A stretch of DNA of 64,000 nt from positions 4,364,271 through 4,428,270 of the forward strand of contig RPFO01000079.1 of assembly GCA_009746045.1 (NCBI GenBank), written 5' to 3'. A program made the position numbers and the translations under genes. This document shows, one piece after another, positions 1-10,289 of the stretch. A model generated the notes under the pieces. The model had not been told where the DNA came from. It did not search any database and saw nothing but the letters and a program-made list of their open reading frames with translations. This DNA is from Mesostigma viride (taxonomy: Eukaryota > Streptophyta > Mesostigmatophyceae > Mesostigmatales > Mesostigmataceae). Every line of letters begins with the position of its first letter. The first letter of the stretch is position 1.

Positions 1-600
1 CGGACATGAGCAGCATATCCTATATACTCTGAAAATGGATCGTAGCAGGAGGGGTGACATGTCCAGCCAAAATTTCACGGGTACTAGGGTCTGGCCCCAA
101 GGCTGCCGGTGGCTGCATTGGTCCGGCCCCAATATAAATATTGGGGCTGCGGCTGAAATAGCCTGCCGGCGGGTGGTCATGGCCCCCATATGGCGAGCCT
201 ACTGCCAAAGGGGATTTGCCACGTGGCAAGTGCTCGTCTGCTGCGTTGTCTTCACACGCTTCCGTGTTGGCTACAATTCGCTTCCGCGGACACCTTTCAG
301 CGGGGAAAGTCCCCCCGGGCTTCCGGGGCAAATTCAGCTTGCAAGCGCTGCGGAACTTCGATACTAAAATTTCGTTTTTTGTTCGTACCGTTCAGCCAAT
401 CATTTTGCGCCCGGATCAAATTGTGATCTGGTCACTGAACACGAAAATTTCAGCGCGTTGGGGGGGGGCATATGGGGGCCGGCTGTCGGCGCACCGGTGG
501 CGGCGCCCCAGGGGGGCGCTAGCATACTGGGGGCCAGCAAGTTTCATTCCGGCGTTTGGCATTGGACCCTGAGTTCAATATGGCCGGGGGCCGGATATTT
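1..600. other. Left-edge stretch without a supportable gene
   Basis: Several short open frames overlap on both strands, but none has recognisable motifs or a convincing start. The one clear structure is an imperfect palindrome at 127-146, with 9-bp arms CCCCAATAT and ATATTGGGG around a 2-base centre. The region adjoins decayed LINE sequence. Confidence 0.4.
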
Positions 601-654
601 CGACCTGGCGGTGGCGGTATTGGGCCCCCAAATAGCATGGCTGTATGTCACCCC

Positions 655-850
655 TCCTATCGTAGCATGTTCGGTGACCGTGCCGTCCAGCTTGCGGGCC
701 AGGTCGGCGGTGAGGGTCCACGACTCCACGTCTCGGCCCCATACGTGAGAACAGGAAGGACGAGGACCTTGTGGCATGTAGCCTACGCGAAATATAGACC
801 GCAGCATGATTGTTGGTGACCACGCCGTCCAGCTTCTTCTTGAGCGCAGC
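655..850 (-). pseudogene. Decayed LINE reverse-transcriptase C-terminal fragment
   Basis: On the minus strand, broken frames repeat the segment WTLTADLARKLDG followed by TVT. The same segment is seen in frame in the better copy at about 19075-19130. A second scrambled piece (KKKLDGVVTN) follows at about 815-850. No intact frame exists, and both ends are undefined. I read it as an old, rearranged fragment of the RT-bearing LINE described at 15722-18812. Sequence divergence suggests it is older than the other copies. Confidence 0.55.
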
Positions 851-960
851 TGAATGTGAGGTTATACGTCTCGGGGTACCGTACGTGAGATTAACCGGGT
901 AGGACCGAAAACTTGAATAGGTCCCGCTTCTCGAGCAACATGCCATGCATGCAGGATCTT

Positions 961-1970
961 GCTGTCGCGTCCGTGATCTATCACGTCCGCAATTCAGATT
1001 TTAGCGTAATTCTGACGTCCGCAGCCTTGTGCGGGTTGCTATACCGCGGCCCGGTACTGACGCCGCGGATCTCAGTTGTACTCACGCGCCAAGTCCGCTG
1101 AATTTGCTGACGGAACTTTTGGGCGGACCTGAATTTCACTGACATTCGTCACAAGGGCAGTTGGCCGAATGCTGGTACACAGCAAGCCGGCGAGGCACTG
1201 AGCAGATGTGCAATTTCAGGATTTCAACGTGGGACACCAGACACAAATGCAAGGAAGCCCCAGGCGGTGCCTGGCATACTGATAGATTTGCCCTTGTATA
1301 TTTGTGTTCGCTTGACAGATAAAGCTTGAAGTTTAGCTTGTCGGAAATTAGACAATGTTATGATTGGCTGATGTCTAAAGTGGCGCTAGTGGCGCCAGCC
1401 GCCAGGTTTGAGCTTTGAGCAGTATAGAAGGATGAGCAACGAACCATGGATGGTGGTCGTTAATTGTTCGTCCGTTTCTCTCCCTCACAACTGGTTTGTT
1501 GTCTTCATGGGGTGAAATAGTTCGAGCAGCCCGGAGCAGCCCCCGTGAGTGGTAATGCATGCAGTCAGTTGCCATGAGGATGGACTGACGGATATGACAA
1601 TGTATTGGTTTTGTTAAGAATGTGTGTAAGACTGAGAACGAGACAAGGGACAGGGCCTTCGGGCACCCTGGTCGTCGTTGGCAAGAATGCCAGTAGGAAC
1701 TAGGTCGGGAACACACGCGCACTGCCGCCACAAGGGGCCTGCAGTGGCGTCAACCAAGGGACCTCACAGCAGCCTGCTCTTATAACTACAACATTACAAC
1801 TCGACACTCTTTGTAATTCGTCATGTATCTCATTGGAATTGAAAGGTCTTTTGGTTGCTTTGATGATAAAGCATGGTCTAGTCAAGAATCGGCTGGTTGG
1901 GCCGGATTGCCTGTCATGAAGGTGGCGGTGCCGTTAAAGGACCGCACCTTTCATTCTCATTTTAAACGGA
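961..1970. repeat. 1-kb direct repeat, copy 1
   Basis: This segment starts GCTGTCGCGTCCGTGATC and ends TTTTAAACGGA. It recurs nearly identically at 2465-3472, with a 4-base deletion and a 2-base insertion in the second copy. The two copies even share the same untranslated-looking 118-codon minus-strand frame. No terminal motifs typical of an LTR are obvious. A distant relative of its first ~200 bases seems present at about 58620-58830. Confidence 0.85.
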
Positions 1971-2042
1971 CGAACAACCCATGATGGGTTCAGTCCGGCC
2001 AGCCTGGGGTTCCTCCTGCTTCACCCAGGGAAGCACAAGGAA

Positions 2043-2205
2043 GAGGTTATTGCTTAGCCTTCAAAAGCATCTGAAGAGGTTAGGCTTTTCCCTGTAAAAA
2101 GCCATTGAAGGGGTTATTGCTTAGCCTTCAAAAGCATCTGAAGAGGTTAGGCTTTTTCCTGTAAAAAGCCATTGAAGGGGTTATTGCTAAGCCTTTAAAA
2201 GCATG
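2043..2205. repeat. 67-bp tandem repeat, about 2.4 copies
   Basis: Units begin near 2046, 2113 and 2180 with GTTATTGCTTAGCC or a close variant. Each unit contains AAAAGCATCTGAAGAGGTTAG. It lies in the spacer between the two 1-kb repeats. Confidence 0.8.
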
Positions 2206-2367
2206 CATGTTAAGGTTGTTGCTGATCCTGGAAAAGCATCTTTGAGCAGCTGGATTTTTTTTTTCTGCTGCCTGGAATGACGCCCTCTTTGGGCTTCCTT
2301 CTTTTGTGTGAGATGCCTATCTTTCACTTTTTGCTCTCACGTTGTTGTGAGCTAAATAGTGGGGGGG

Positions 2368-2464
2368 GAGGTGGCATATCTCACACATGATTACTGCTGA
2401 TAGTGGATGCATTCCAAGTAGCGGTAATGACCAGTCCAGGATGATATGGCACGCAAACGCGACA
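2368..2464. repeat. Flanking repeat X, copy 1
   Basis: This ~97-bp segment starts GAGGTGGCATAT and ends CACGCAAACGCGACA. It lies immediately before the second 1-kb repeat and recurs immediately after it at 3471-3576. The second 1-kb repeat is therefore bracketed by X on both sides. The second X copy has a few small insertions. Confidence 0.8.
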
Positions 2465-3472
2465 GCTGTCGCGTCCGTGATCTATCACGTCCGCAATTCA
2501 GATTTTAGCGTAATTCTGACGTCCGCAGCCTTGTGCGGGTTGCTATACCGCGGCCCGGTACTGACGCCGCGGATCTCAGTTGTACTCACGCGCCAAGTCC
2601 GCTGAATTTGCTGACGGAACTTTTGGGCGGACCTGAATTTCACTGACATTCGTCACAAGGGCAGTTTGCCGAATGTTGGTACACAGCAAGCCGGCAAGGC
2701 ACTGAGCAGATGTGCAATTTCAGGATTTCAACGTGGGACACCAGACACAAATGCAAGGAAGCCCCAGGCGGTGCCTGGCATACTGATAGATTTGCCCTTG
2801 TATATTTGTGTTCGCTTGACAGATAAAGCTTGAAGTTTAGCTTGTCGGAAATTAGACAATGTTATGATTGGCTGATGTCTAAAGTGGCGCTAGTGGCGCC
2901 AGCCGCCAGGTTTGAGCTTTGAGCAGTATAGAAGGATGAGCAACGAACCATGGATGGTGGTCGTTAATTGTTCGTCCGTTTCTCTCCCTCACAACTGGTT
3001 TGTTGTCTTCATGGGGTGAAATAGTTCGAGCAGCCCGGAGCAGCCCCCGTGAGTGGTAATGCATGCAGTCAGTTGCCATGAGGATGGACTGACGGATATG
3101 ACAATGTATTGGTTTTGTTAAGAATGTGTGTAAGACTGAGAACGAGACAAGGGACAGGGCCTTCGGGCACCCTGGTCGTCGTTGGCAAGAATGCCAGTAG
3201 GAACTAGGTCGGGAACACACGCGCACTGCCGCCACAAGGGGCCTGCAGTGGCGTCAACCAAGGGACCTCACAGCTGCTCTTATAACTACAACATTACAAC
3301 TCGACACTCTTTGTAATTCGTCATGTATCTCATTGGAATTGAAAGGTCTTTTGGTTGCTTTGATGATAAAGCATATGGTATAGTCAAGAATCGGCTGGTT
3401 GGGCCGGATTGCCTGTCATGAAGGTGGCGGTGCCGTTAAAGGACCGCACCTTTCATTCTCATTTTAAACGGA
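2465..3472. repeat. 1-kb direct repeat, copy 2
   Basis: Near-identical to 961-1970 (offset about 1503). High identity over 1 kb suggests a recent duplication or a pair of long terminal repeats. The 494-bp spacer between copies holds no coding frame I can recognise. Confidence 0.85.
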
Positions 3473-3576
3473 GGTGGCATATATATCTCACACATGATTA
3501 CTGCTGATAATAGTGGATGCATTCCAAGTAGCCGGGTAATGACCAGTCCAGGATGATATGGCACGCAAACGCGACA
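3471..3576. repeat. Flanking repeat X, copy 2
   Basis: Second copy of the segment at 2368-2464, on the other side of the 1-kb repeat. It carries small insertions (for example ATATAT and an extra TAA). Confidence 0.75.
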
Positions 3577-3689
3577 TTGCGCATGCGCGCCAGAGGGCTC
3601 TATACTGGCTACGTTCCACGAGGGTGACCCCACGATGAGCCTTTGGGGTCAGCTTCCTGAGGCGTAGGGCGGATCTAGATAGTGTGCAA

Positions 3690-4265
3690 GGCGAGGGAGA
3701 TGCAGCACCTAGTCGATGCATGTCAGCCTCGCAGCAGGGGGAACAAAGTGGCCCCGCAGGGCCCACGTATCAGTATTCACCTGGTCTGTACGCGGGCAAG
3801 ATGGCCGGCAAAGATCGAGGTGGCGGCGGTGTCGGATGGTATGGGGGACATGATGGAGCTCGCAGTAGAGCTCACGGCCCGGGTGCGGCGCACTTGGCCG
3901 GTATAGCGGACGCCGAGGATGTGATGCATGGAGCATTCGAGTGACGGTGCCGTCAAGCTGCTGGCGCATGCCTGACGCCTCGCAGCCGTAAAGGAGGAAT
4001 CATGCTGAGGACAAGGGCCTTAAACAGAATGCGCTTGCGCCGCTCGATCACGCAGGTAACAAGTCCAGAACCAGTGTCGAGGCGGCGGAGGGCCGCCCAG
4101 GCCTGGCCAATGCCGGGGTGTTGATGTCGTTGGCAGTGAAGGGGAGCCAGCTGCCAAGGAGCTTGAAGCGAGCCGCCCGGCGGGGGCCAGACGGGGCTGC
4201 CGTCCAGCAGGAGGGTGGGTCCACTTCACACGGGGTGGTCCCAGCGGGGAAGCCGATGGCCATTA
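3690..4265 (-). pseudogene. LINE reverse-transcriptase fragment, frameshifted
   Basis: On the minus strand this matches the middle-to-C-terminal part of the RT protein encoded at 15722-17571. Recognisable pieces are MAIGFPAG, FKLLGSWLP, QQLDGTVTRML, ELYCEL, HTIRHRR and RTDQVNTD, in the same order. Several frameshifts separate them. The right end at about 4265 is a sharp boundary to unrelated sequence. It is a dead fragment of the autonomous LINE family, in inverse orientation to the copy at 15.7 kb. Confidence 0.8.
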
Positions 4266-4589
4266 ATTAATTACACATCACCTAAAAATGTCCTTTTTGG
4301 TTACATGGGGTCATATCTCCCACACATATAGTCAGATCGGGGTGCCTTCCTGGACTTAAGGTCCCCCTAGGACCCTGATCACATCACATAAATTGGGGGG
4401 CCAACTGACCTATTTTTAGCATCAAACCGTGACGTGGAAAAGTGCAAAAAACGATGTTTTCCAGGCATATGTACTCCTACACACAGATCTCGAGTGATTT
4501 ATCTAGTACCAAATCCGAAAGGCTTGCATCACTCCCCGGACAGGAGAACTTTTGCGGATGACTGTAGGTGTAAGTTGGCGATGCCATGG

Positions 4590-4745
4590 TAACCGGAGAC
4601 GTCCGTCCTGTAGTCAGCAAAATTGGTGCGAGAGGTCCCCAGTTCGATTCCGGTCGGATTCATTTGCAGATCGCGTTTTTCCGCGTTTTCCGCGGCCCGG
4701 CACTGAACGCAAATGGTTTTCACCTTTGTGGAGTGCCTGATCAGA
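4590..4745 (+). mobile_element. tRNA-like SINE fragment
   Basis: The piece contains AGTTCGATTCC at 4641-4651, which fits a pol III B-box/T-loop. About 30-40 bases upstream lies TAGTCAGCAAAATTGG, which loosely resembles an A-box/D-arm. The 3' part (about 4664-4745, starting TTTGCAGATCGCG) recurs in reverse complement at 57309-57395, so it is dispersed. Acceptor-stem pairing is too weak for a functional tRNA. Confidence 0.5.
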
Positions 4746-4938
4746 ATATGGAGGCATAGCAGCCACACACAAGTAGTAAATGTAGTCCAATTCAGCTGGA
4801 AATGGTTATGCTTATTAATTTACATCCAAAGACAAAAACCGCGTATGCAATGTAGGACCAAACTATGTGCTATGATTCTGGCATACATGACCCAAAACAC
4901 CGTTTTAGTGCATTATTTTCAAACTTATGAAGCCCTTG

Positions 4939-5492
4939 AATTGAATTGAATTGAATTGAATTGTAACATAACTCCGTTGGGAGTATATGTAGCACATAGC
5001 CCTTGAGAGGGGGCATATGGCCTATCATACATCCTAAGCTACTTCCTGCAAGGGTGGGGATGTAAAGGACCCTTGCTCTAGGTGCACCAGGGCACGTGCA
5101 TCCCCATGATGATCTTCAAGCTATGCCCAGCGAAGGGGGAGCCTGTCATGGGGGGGAAGATCAGCATAGCTATACAAAGAAGCTAGGGCATGGCGTCTCA
5201 GCAGAGAGGTACTCCCTGCATGGGCTCAACATAACTAAATAAAGCTAGGCATCATCTGGAGTGTGGCTCATCATAGGCACACATGTACATGATTAAATAA
5301 AGCGCGTGGCTTAGCTAGGATATGGCCTCTAGGAGGCCTGCGTACATGCACATGGCCACGGTCTATCTATTCTACACTACTACTGCTGTATTCCCCTAAG
5401 CTGGGGCGTCTGGAGTCGCTGGGGCCGCGGGGGTCGCCTGCCAGGGCTTGTGGCCGACGTAGATGGCCGCCCCCTTCCAGTACACCGGCTAG
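4939..5492 (-). mobile_element. 5'-truncated ORF1-only retroelement (3' tail plus end of ORF1)
   Basis: Perfect 12-bp target-site duplications ATGAAGCCCTTG lie at 4927-4938 and 5493-5504. On the minus strand the insert runs from the last codons of the ORF1-type gene through the 3' region shared with 8330-8690 and 45260-45690. It ends in the hairpin with arms ACTCC/GGAGT and an (AATTG)n tail. It is too short to encode a product and depends on an RT supplied elsewhere. Confidence 0.88.
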
Positions 5493-5504
5493 ATGAAGCC
5501 CTTG

Positions 5505-6822
5505 CCAGCACATATGTGGCCCAATCATGCCAGAATTCGTCACATTAATAGCACAATACTTGAATTTACACTATCTAGAACACAAGTTGGACATATTAGG
5601 ACCACTGCTGGCCCACTAAAAGTGACGGATGAAAGCAGAAATAGAGCGATTTTTGCCAAAATACTCCATATTCTGTGCCATTGTCTTGGAAAACTTTGCA
5701 TTCTTCACTCAATTATCGTCATGGCTGTCATGGGATTCATATATACATGCCACTGGGGCTGGATACATTAACCATGCAACACAGACTTAAAAAGCGATCA
5801 TCAAGGGACAAAATCACCATCAATCAATCACAGTACTTACTGGCATTCGGAACAAGCACCATAGTGCCTACAAGCCTGAAGAAGGGGAGCTTGGCTGACC
5901 AGTCGTGCCTGTCGGCTGACCAGTCTCTTTTCTAAAGGGGCCCCGCTCGGCAGCACACACAATCTCCTTTGCAGTACTTGGCCCACTCTGCTGGGCACCC
6001 TTGCTGTGCGTGTCTTATAGCAGCTAATCCAAATATATATCTGCCAGGTGCCTCTCTGCTACATGGAAATACAAAGCGCAATCAAGGACAGCAGCGGCTT
6101 GGGCTCAGCACCTAGCTGCCTACCATTCAATTGAGCTCAGCACCTAGCTGCTGTACAACATGATTCTGCATTGATCAGTGCCTGTCCTATAATTGCGCCC
6201 CCCCGCCCCCTTGCCATCATCGTCATGCTCAATCATAGTCTTTAGAACGTGCACTGAACTCCAACCCTTGAACAGTCCATAGGTCATTAAGAATGTGTGC
6301 ATGTAATGCTATCTCTTCTCAGTTGAACTCATCTACCACCCTCTCATGGTCGTGTCATCTCTCATGTAATCCACCTAGGTTTATCGTGGCCACTGATCTT
6401 TCAGCCCCTCCTGACAGCAAAATCTGGGCAAACACACTGTTGACATCACCCGTCCTTTTTAGCCTACATGGCTCTTCATGTTTATTATCCTTATCCCATC
6501 CCTCAACACACCAAGAGTTGTCTATTCATCCCCCTTGCATAGGTGGTGCATAACTGCGGCGTGATGGGGGATTGCCAAAAATAGGTGTAAAATGCATGGG
6601 ATGGCACGGGGAGGCTCACGCTCATCTGTTTACAATCACACTCATGAGCTAACAATATCCCTCTCTGCTTTTGACACTGCATGCACATGCATTTCCTACT
6701 ACCGGCTAATAATATCAAGCCTTCAGTGTGGTTTGGTGCATCAAGAGAAATGGCAGGTCAGCTGCGTGCAGTCAGACCACATTTGTGTTAAAAGTGTACG
6801 CTTGCAACGCTGTTTGCCCACC
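5505..6822. other. Intergenic stretch
   Basis: No open frame here has recognisable motifs, codon bias or splice-supported structure. There is a small internal duplication around 6108-6150 (GCTCAGCACCTAGCTGC twice). Nothing else stands out. Confidence 0.4.
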
Positions 6823-7005
6823 GCATGGAGCTCCCGCATGGTACGAATTCTGAGCCACGAGCCACGAGGTAGCCATGGCTGACGGCGGAGCTCATAACTT
6901 TCACGTTTGAGCACCGAATTTAGTCGTGAATATCACAATCGCTTCGTCTTTCTAAGACGCACATGCTGATATAATTTTCCGACGCTATTACGCAATACAC
7001 GATGA

Positions 7006-8330
7006 GCAAACGCCCTGGCGGCTGCGCTTGGCCATGAAAATCCGCCCGCAGCCTCGGCTGCAGCTTCGCCCACCGGCCCAGAAGGCAGCGGCGCCGCTAG
7101 CCAAGCTCTAGTGGTCGTCCAGCCCCCTGCTGCGCCCGCATCGCCAGCAGCGTCGCCCGAACCCAAGCGCAGTCGCTCTGACGGGCTGCTGGATGAGTAC
7201 GACTTTGACGCCAGCCAGCCCGGCTATTTTGACAAGCTTACACCCGATCGCATCCTGGGCCATGTGTTTTTCGGGACGCATGCCTCTCTTCTAGAACTGT
7301 GCAAGCAGCTTTCCCACCAAGATCGCCTTGTCAATGCCCGCCTCCAGAGGCGCAATTTCGGCAAAGACGTCCTCAACGCACGCCGCCCCCACCTCCAGCA
7401 ATTCGCCCTCTTTTCCCTCCTTGGACGCTCCATCGAGGAGCTTTGGCCCCCAAAGCCCCTCACCACCACCTTAACCGAATCCTCCATCCGCTCACTCCTC
7501 AAGGAGGCCCTCGAGCAGCACGTGGCCCCCATCGCTGCAGATGTGGCGGCCATGGGCAGCACGCTGGCTGCCGAGCTCCCCCTCCTCTCCACCATCTCCA
7601 CCGCCACCTCCACTCTCCTCGCCTCCTCCACCGCCACCACCCCCACCTCCGCCGCCATCACCGCCCAGCTCCGTGACATCGACCAGCGTCATCGAGGACA
7701 ACGCCATCGCTATCGAGGTCCTGCAGAACACCGCCGGCCTCACCGCCCAGGCGGTGAAGGACATTGCCGCCAAGCCAGCCCCTGCTGGCCTGGCCGGCGA
7801 TGCTCCTCCCCTCACGACCTGGGCGGACATGCTTAAGCAGCACACCACCTCCACCACCTCCGCCGTCGCAGCACAGCTCCAGCGGCAGACCGTCGCTTGA
7901 CCTCCGCGAGGAGGCCGAGCTCGCCAAGCGCAGCCTCAACGTCATTGTCAAGAATCTCAAGATGGAGGAAGGTGAGAATTCCGAGAAGCTTGCGCGTGCT
8001 TTTGAGAGAGAAATCCTTGATCGCATGGGCCTTACTGGTGAGATCGAGCTGGCCGCCCACCGCCTTCCCCGCGCGCGGGGTAAGGCAGGGCCGCCCCCGC
8101 TCCTTCTCACCTTTAAGACCCCGGCGGACAAGATTTCTTTTCTCAGACGCCGCAAGCGGCTCGAGAAGACTCTCTTCACCCTAGTTGATGACGACTTGAC
8201 CCTGGCGCAGCAACAACGGCGACGGGAGCTATGGCCGACCTACCTCCAGCTCCGGCAGACCAAGGCGGGGCAGCCGGTGTATACTGGAAGGGGGCGGCCA
8301 TCTACGTCGGCCACAAGCCCTGGCAGGCGA
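7006..8330 (+). pseudogene. ORF1-type RNA-binding-like protein of the ORF1-only element, frameshifted
   Basis: The frame is open from 7006, just after a stop. It encodes an Ala/Pro-rich N-terminus, then a charged region with RRNFGKDVLNARRPHLQQ and a Ser/Thr/Ala-rich linker. Two frameshifts follow: one near 7680, and one near 7895 where four extra bases (CGTC) appear relative to the copy at 44.8 kb. The last third holds the conserved block LDLREEAELAKRSLNVIVKN, then RLPRARGKAG, LLLTF and RRRKRLEKT. This resembles the RRM-like and C-terminal RNA-binding domains of L1 ORF1p in layout. A 2-base insertion near 8282 breaks the very end. In an intact relative this would bind element RNA. No ATG in good context was found. 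Confidence 0.7.
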
Positions 8331-8858
8331 CCCCCGCGGCCCCAGCGACTCCAGACGCCCCAGCTTATAGGGGAATACAGCTGTAGTAGTGTAGAATAGA
8401 TAGACCGTGGCCATGTACATGTACGCCTCCTAGAGGCCCTATTCCAGCTAAGCCACGCGCTTTATTTAATCATGTACATGTGTGCCTATGATGAGCCACA
8501 CTCCAGACGATGCCTAGTTTTATTTAGTAATGCTGTGCCCATGCAGAGAGCTGCTCTCTGCTGAGATGCCACGCTCTAGTTTTTGTATAGCCATGAGGAT
8601 CTTCCCCCTCACAGGCATGCTCCCCCCTTACCCGGGCATAGCGTGATAGACCATGAGGGTGCGGGTGCCCTGGTGCACCTAGAGCAGGGGTAGTTGTACT
8701 GTGTAGTTCTACTCAGTACCCTAAATCCTAGTGTGGACGCCGCGCCGTCAGCATCTTTGCTGCGCAGGAATCTTGTAAACGGCATCTAGCGTCGCGCCGA
8801 GGAATCTCGGACTATGTTAAGCAAGTCCAATGCACGATGATAAGTTAATGAGAAATAA

Positions 8859-10217
8859 ATGCAACGTGACGGCGGACGAGGTAGCCGCCGGCGTGTTCCT
8901 AGCAACAAAGCACTTGCCTCTCGACGAAGAGCGTTGGTATCCAAGACATATTATTGCAACTTGTACTCAAGAAAGAACATTTTCAAAAATGTTCCGGACG
9001 GGCCTGACAACGCCGTCGTCCAAAATCAAACACAAAATCAAGCTGCCGAATCTCGGAGCCCTGGGCTCGAAGGGCGTGGGCACACTTCGCAAGCCCACCG
9101 CGAGCGAGATTCAGAGGAATCTGAACGAAGAATTTGCCAAGCAGGATATAGCCCCGCAGTGGTGGACACTGCGGCGGAGGAAACTGCACCTGCAGCTGCC
9201 CGTGCAGCGGAGCTGCCAAGTGGATCACAGGCGGCTGGGCTGCGCACTGCAAGCCTAGACCGTGCTGCCCGCATCCTCTGGATGAAGGAGCAAAAGGTGA
9301 TCGAGGAGCGAATTCCTGCGCCGATTCCAGCGGCTCCTGAGCCATCAGAGAAGGTGAAAGAACAGTTTATTTTGAACCTGCGCAAGTGGCACAGTGATGT
9401 CCAAGACATGGTAGCCAAGCCTATCGAATTGCTGAGGCGCAATCGGCTGGCCACCGAGGGTTACAAGGTCGTATCCGACCTGATCGAGATAGCCTACAAG
9501 GAGGACCGGAGCTGGGAAGAATTCATGGCTAGCCTTGAGAAGAATCTCCTGAAGACGGGGCTAATGCGCCTCGTCGCAGATGCAGTGAGTATTCTAAAGT
9601 TTGATCTGAATCGGAAGGTAGACATCAGCCAGGCAACGCTCGACTACGAGCAGAAACTGGCGTTGTCGTCCTGCTCGCCAGGTGACGCCTTCTCGGTGGT
9701 AATGTTTCTGGCAAAGGGCATCATGTCTGGTAGCCTGTCTGAGTCCGCCCTCCAGGGCATGTCGGGAACACTGACTGTCGACAAGCTAGCAAATAGGGCA
9801 GAGGCTTTCCAGATTATTCGCAATTCTGTTGCTGTGCCGGCTGCCGCCAAGGCATTGGTGGCAGCGGGCATTTCTGACCCTCTTTCCTCTGCTGCAGCGC
9901 CCATTGCAAGAATTCATGGTGCAGGTGAAGAGAAGTGTGGCCGATGCCAGGGCACCGGGCATGTGTGGTCGGATTGCCCAGCCAACACGAAGGCTGGTCC
10001 GAATGTGCGGCTGTGTGGCGCCTGCCACCAGCCAGGGCACTTCGCCAAGGACTGCAAGCACACACGCGGTCCGCAGGGCAAGAAGCGCCCGCCCAAGCCG
10101 GCTGGCAACATGCGGCCCAAGAAGGCCAAGTGGAACAAATGGCAGAGGCAGGGGAACACCCAGGCCACACCTGCTAACACTCATGTGCCTGTCCCTGCTC
10201 CCTCTGCAGCAAACTAG
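8859..10217 (+). CDS. Gag-like nucleocapsid protein with two CCHC zinc knuckles
   Basis: An uninterrupted frame of 452 codons; the first in-frame start is at 8859. The N-terminal ~120 residues are basic and low in conservation. A helical capsid-like region follows (about residues 150-340). The C-terminus has two perfect C-x2-C-x4-H-x4-C knuckles, CGRCQGTGHVWSDC and CGACHQPGHFAKDC, then a Lys/Pro-rich tail. Such proteins package retroelement RNA in cytoplasmic particles. The frame ends at TAG (10215-10217) and is the same frame as the downstream pol. Assignment as gag is firm; the exact start is not. Confidence 0.85.
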   Translation: MQRDGGRGSRRRVPSNKALASRRRALVSKTYYCNLYSRKNIFKNVPDGPDNAVVQNQTQNQAAESRSPGLEGRGHTSQAHRERDSEESERRICQAGYSPAVVDTAAEETAPAAARAAELPSGSQAAGLRTASLDRAARILWMKEQKVIEERIPAPIPAAPEPSEKVKEQFILNLRKWHSDVQDMVAKPIELLRRNRLATEGYKVVSDLIEIAYKEDRSWEEFMASLEKNLLKTGLMRLVADAVSILKFDLNRKVDISQATLDYEQKLALSSCSPGDAFSVVMFLAKGIMSGSLSESALQGMSGTLTVDKLANRAEAFQIIRNSVAVPAAAKALVAAGISDPLSSAAAPIARIHGAGEEKCGRCQGTGHVWSDCPANTKAGPNVRLCGACHQPGHFAKDCKHTRGPQGKKRPPKPAGNMRPKKAKWNKWQRQGNTQATPANTHVPVPAPSAAN

Positions 10218-10289
10218 ATAGCCCATGTTGGGACGATGATGTGTTTACCACTAATCTAGCTGCATGTAATGAGCTGGGTAGTTGTGTAG

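Noticed and set aside
1375-3235. Identical 118-codon minus-strand frames at 1375-1731 and 2879-3235
   Set aside because: Their identity follows from the near-identical 1-kb repeat and is not independent evidence of coding.
4590-4665. Functional tRNA gene
   Set aside because: Only the T-loop/B-box is convincing. Acceptor and anticodon arms do not fold well, and the sequence continues into a repeated body.
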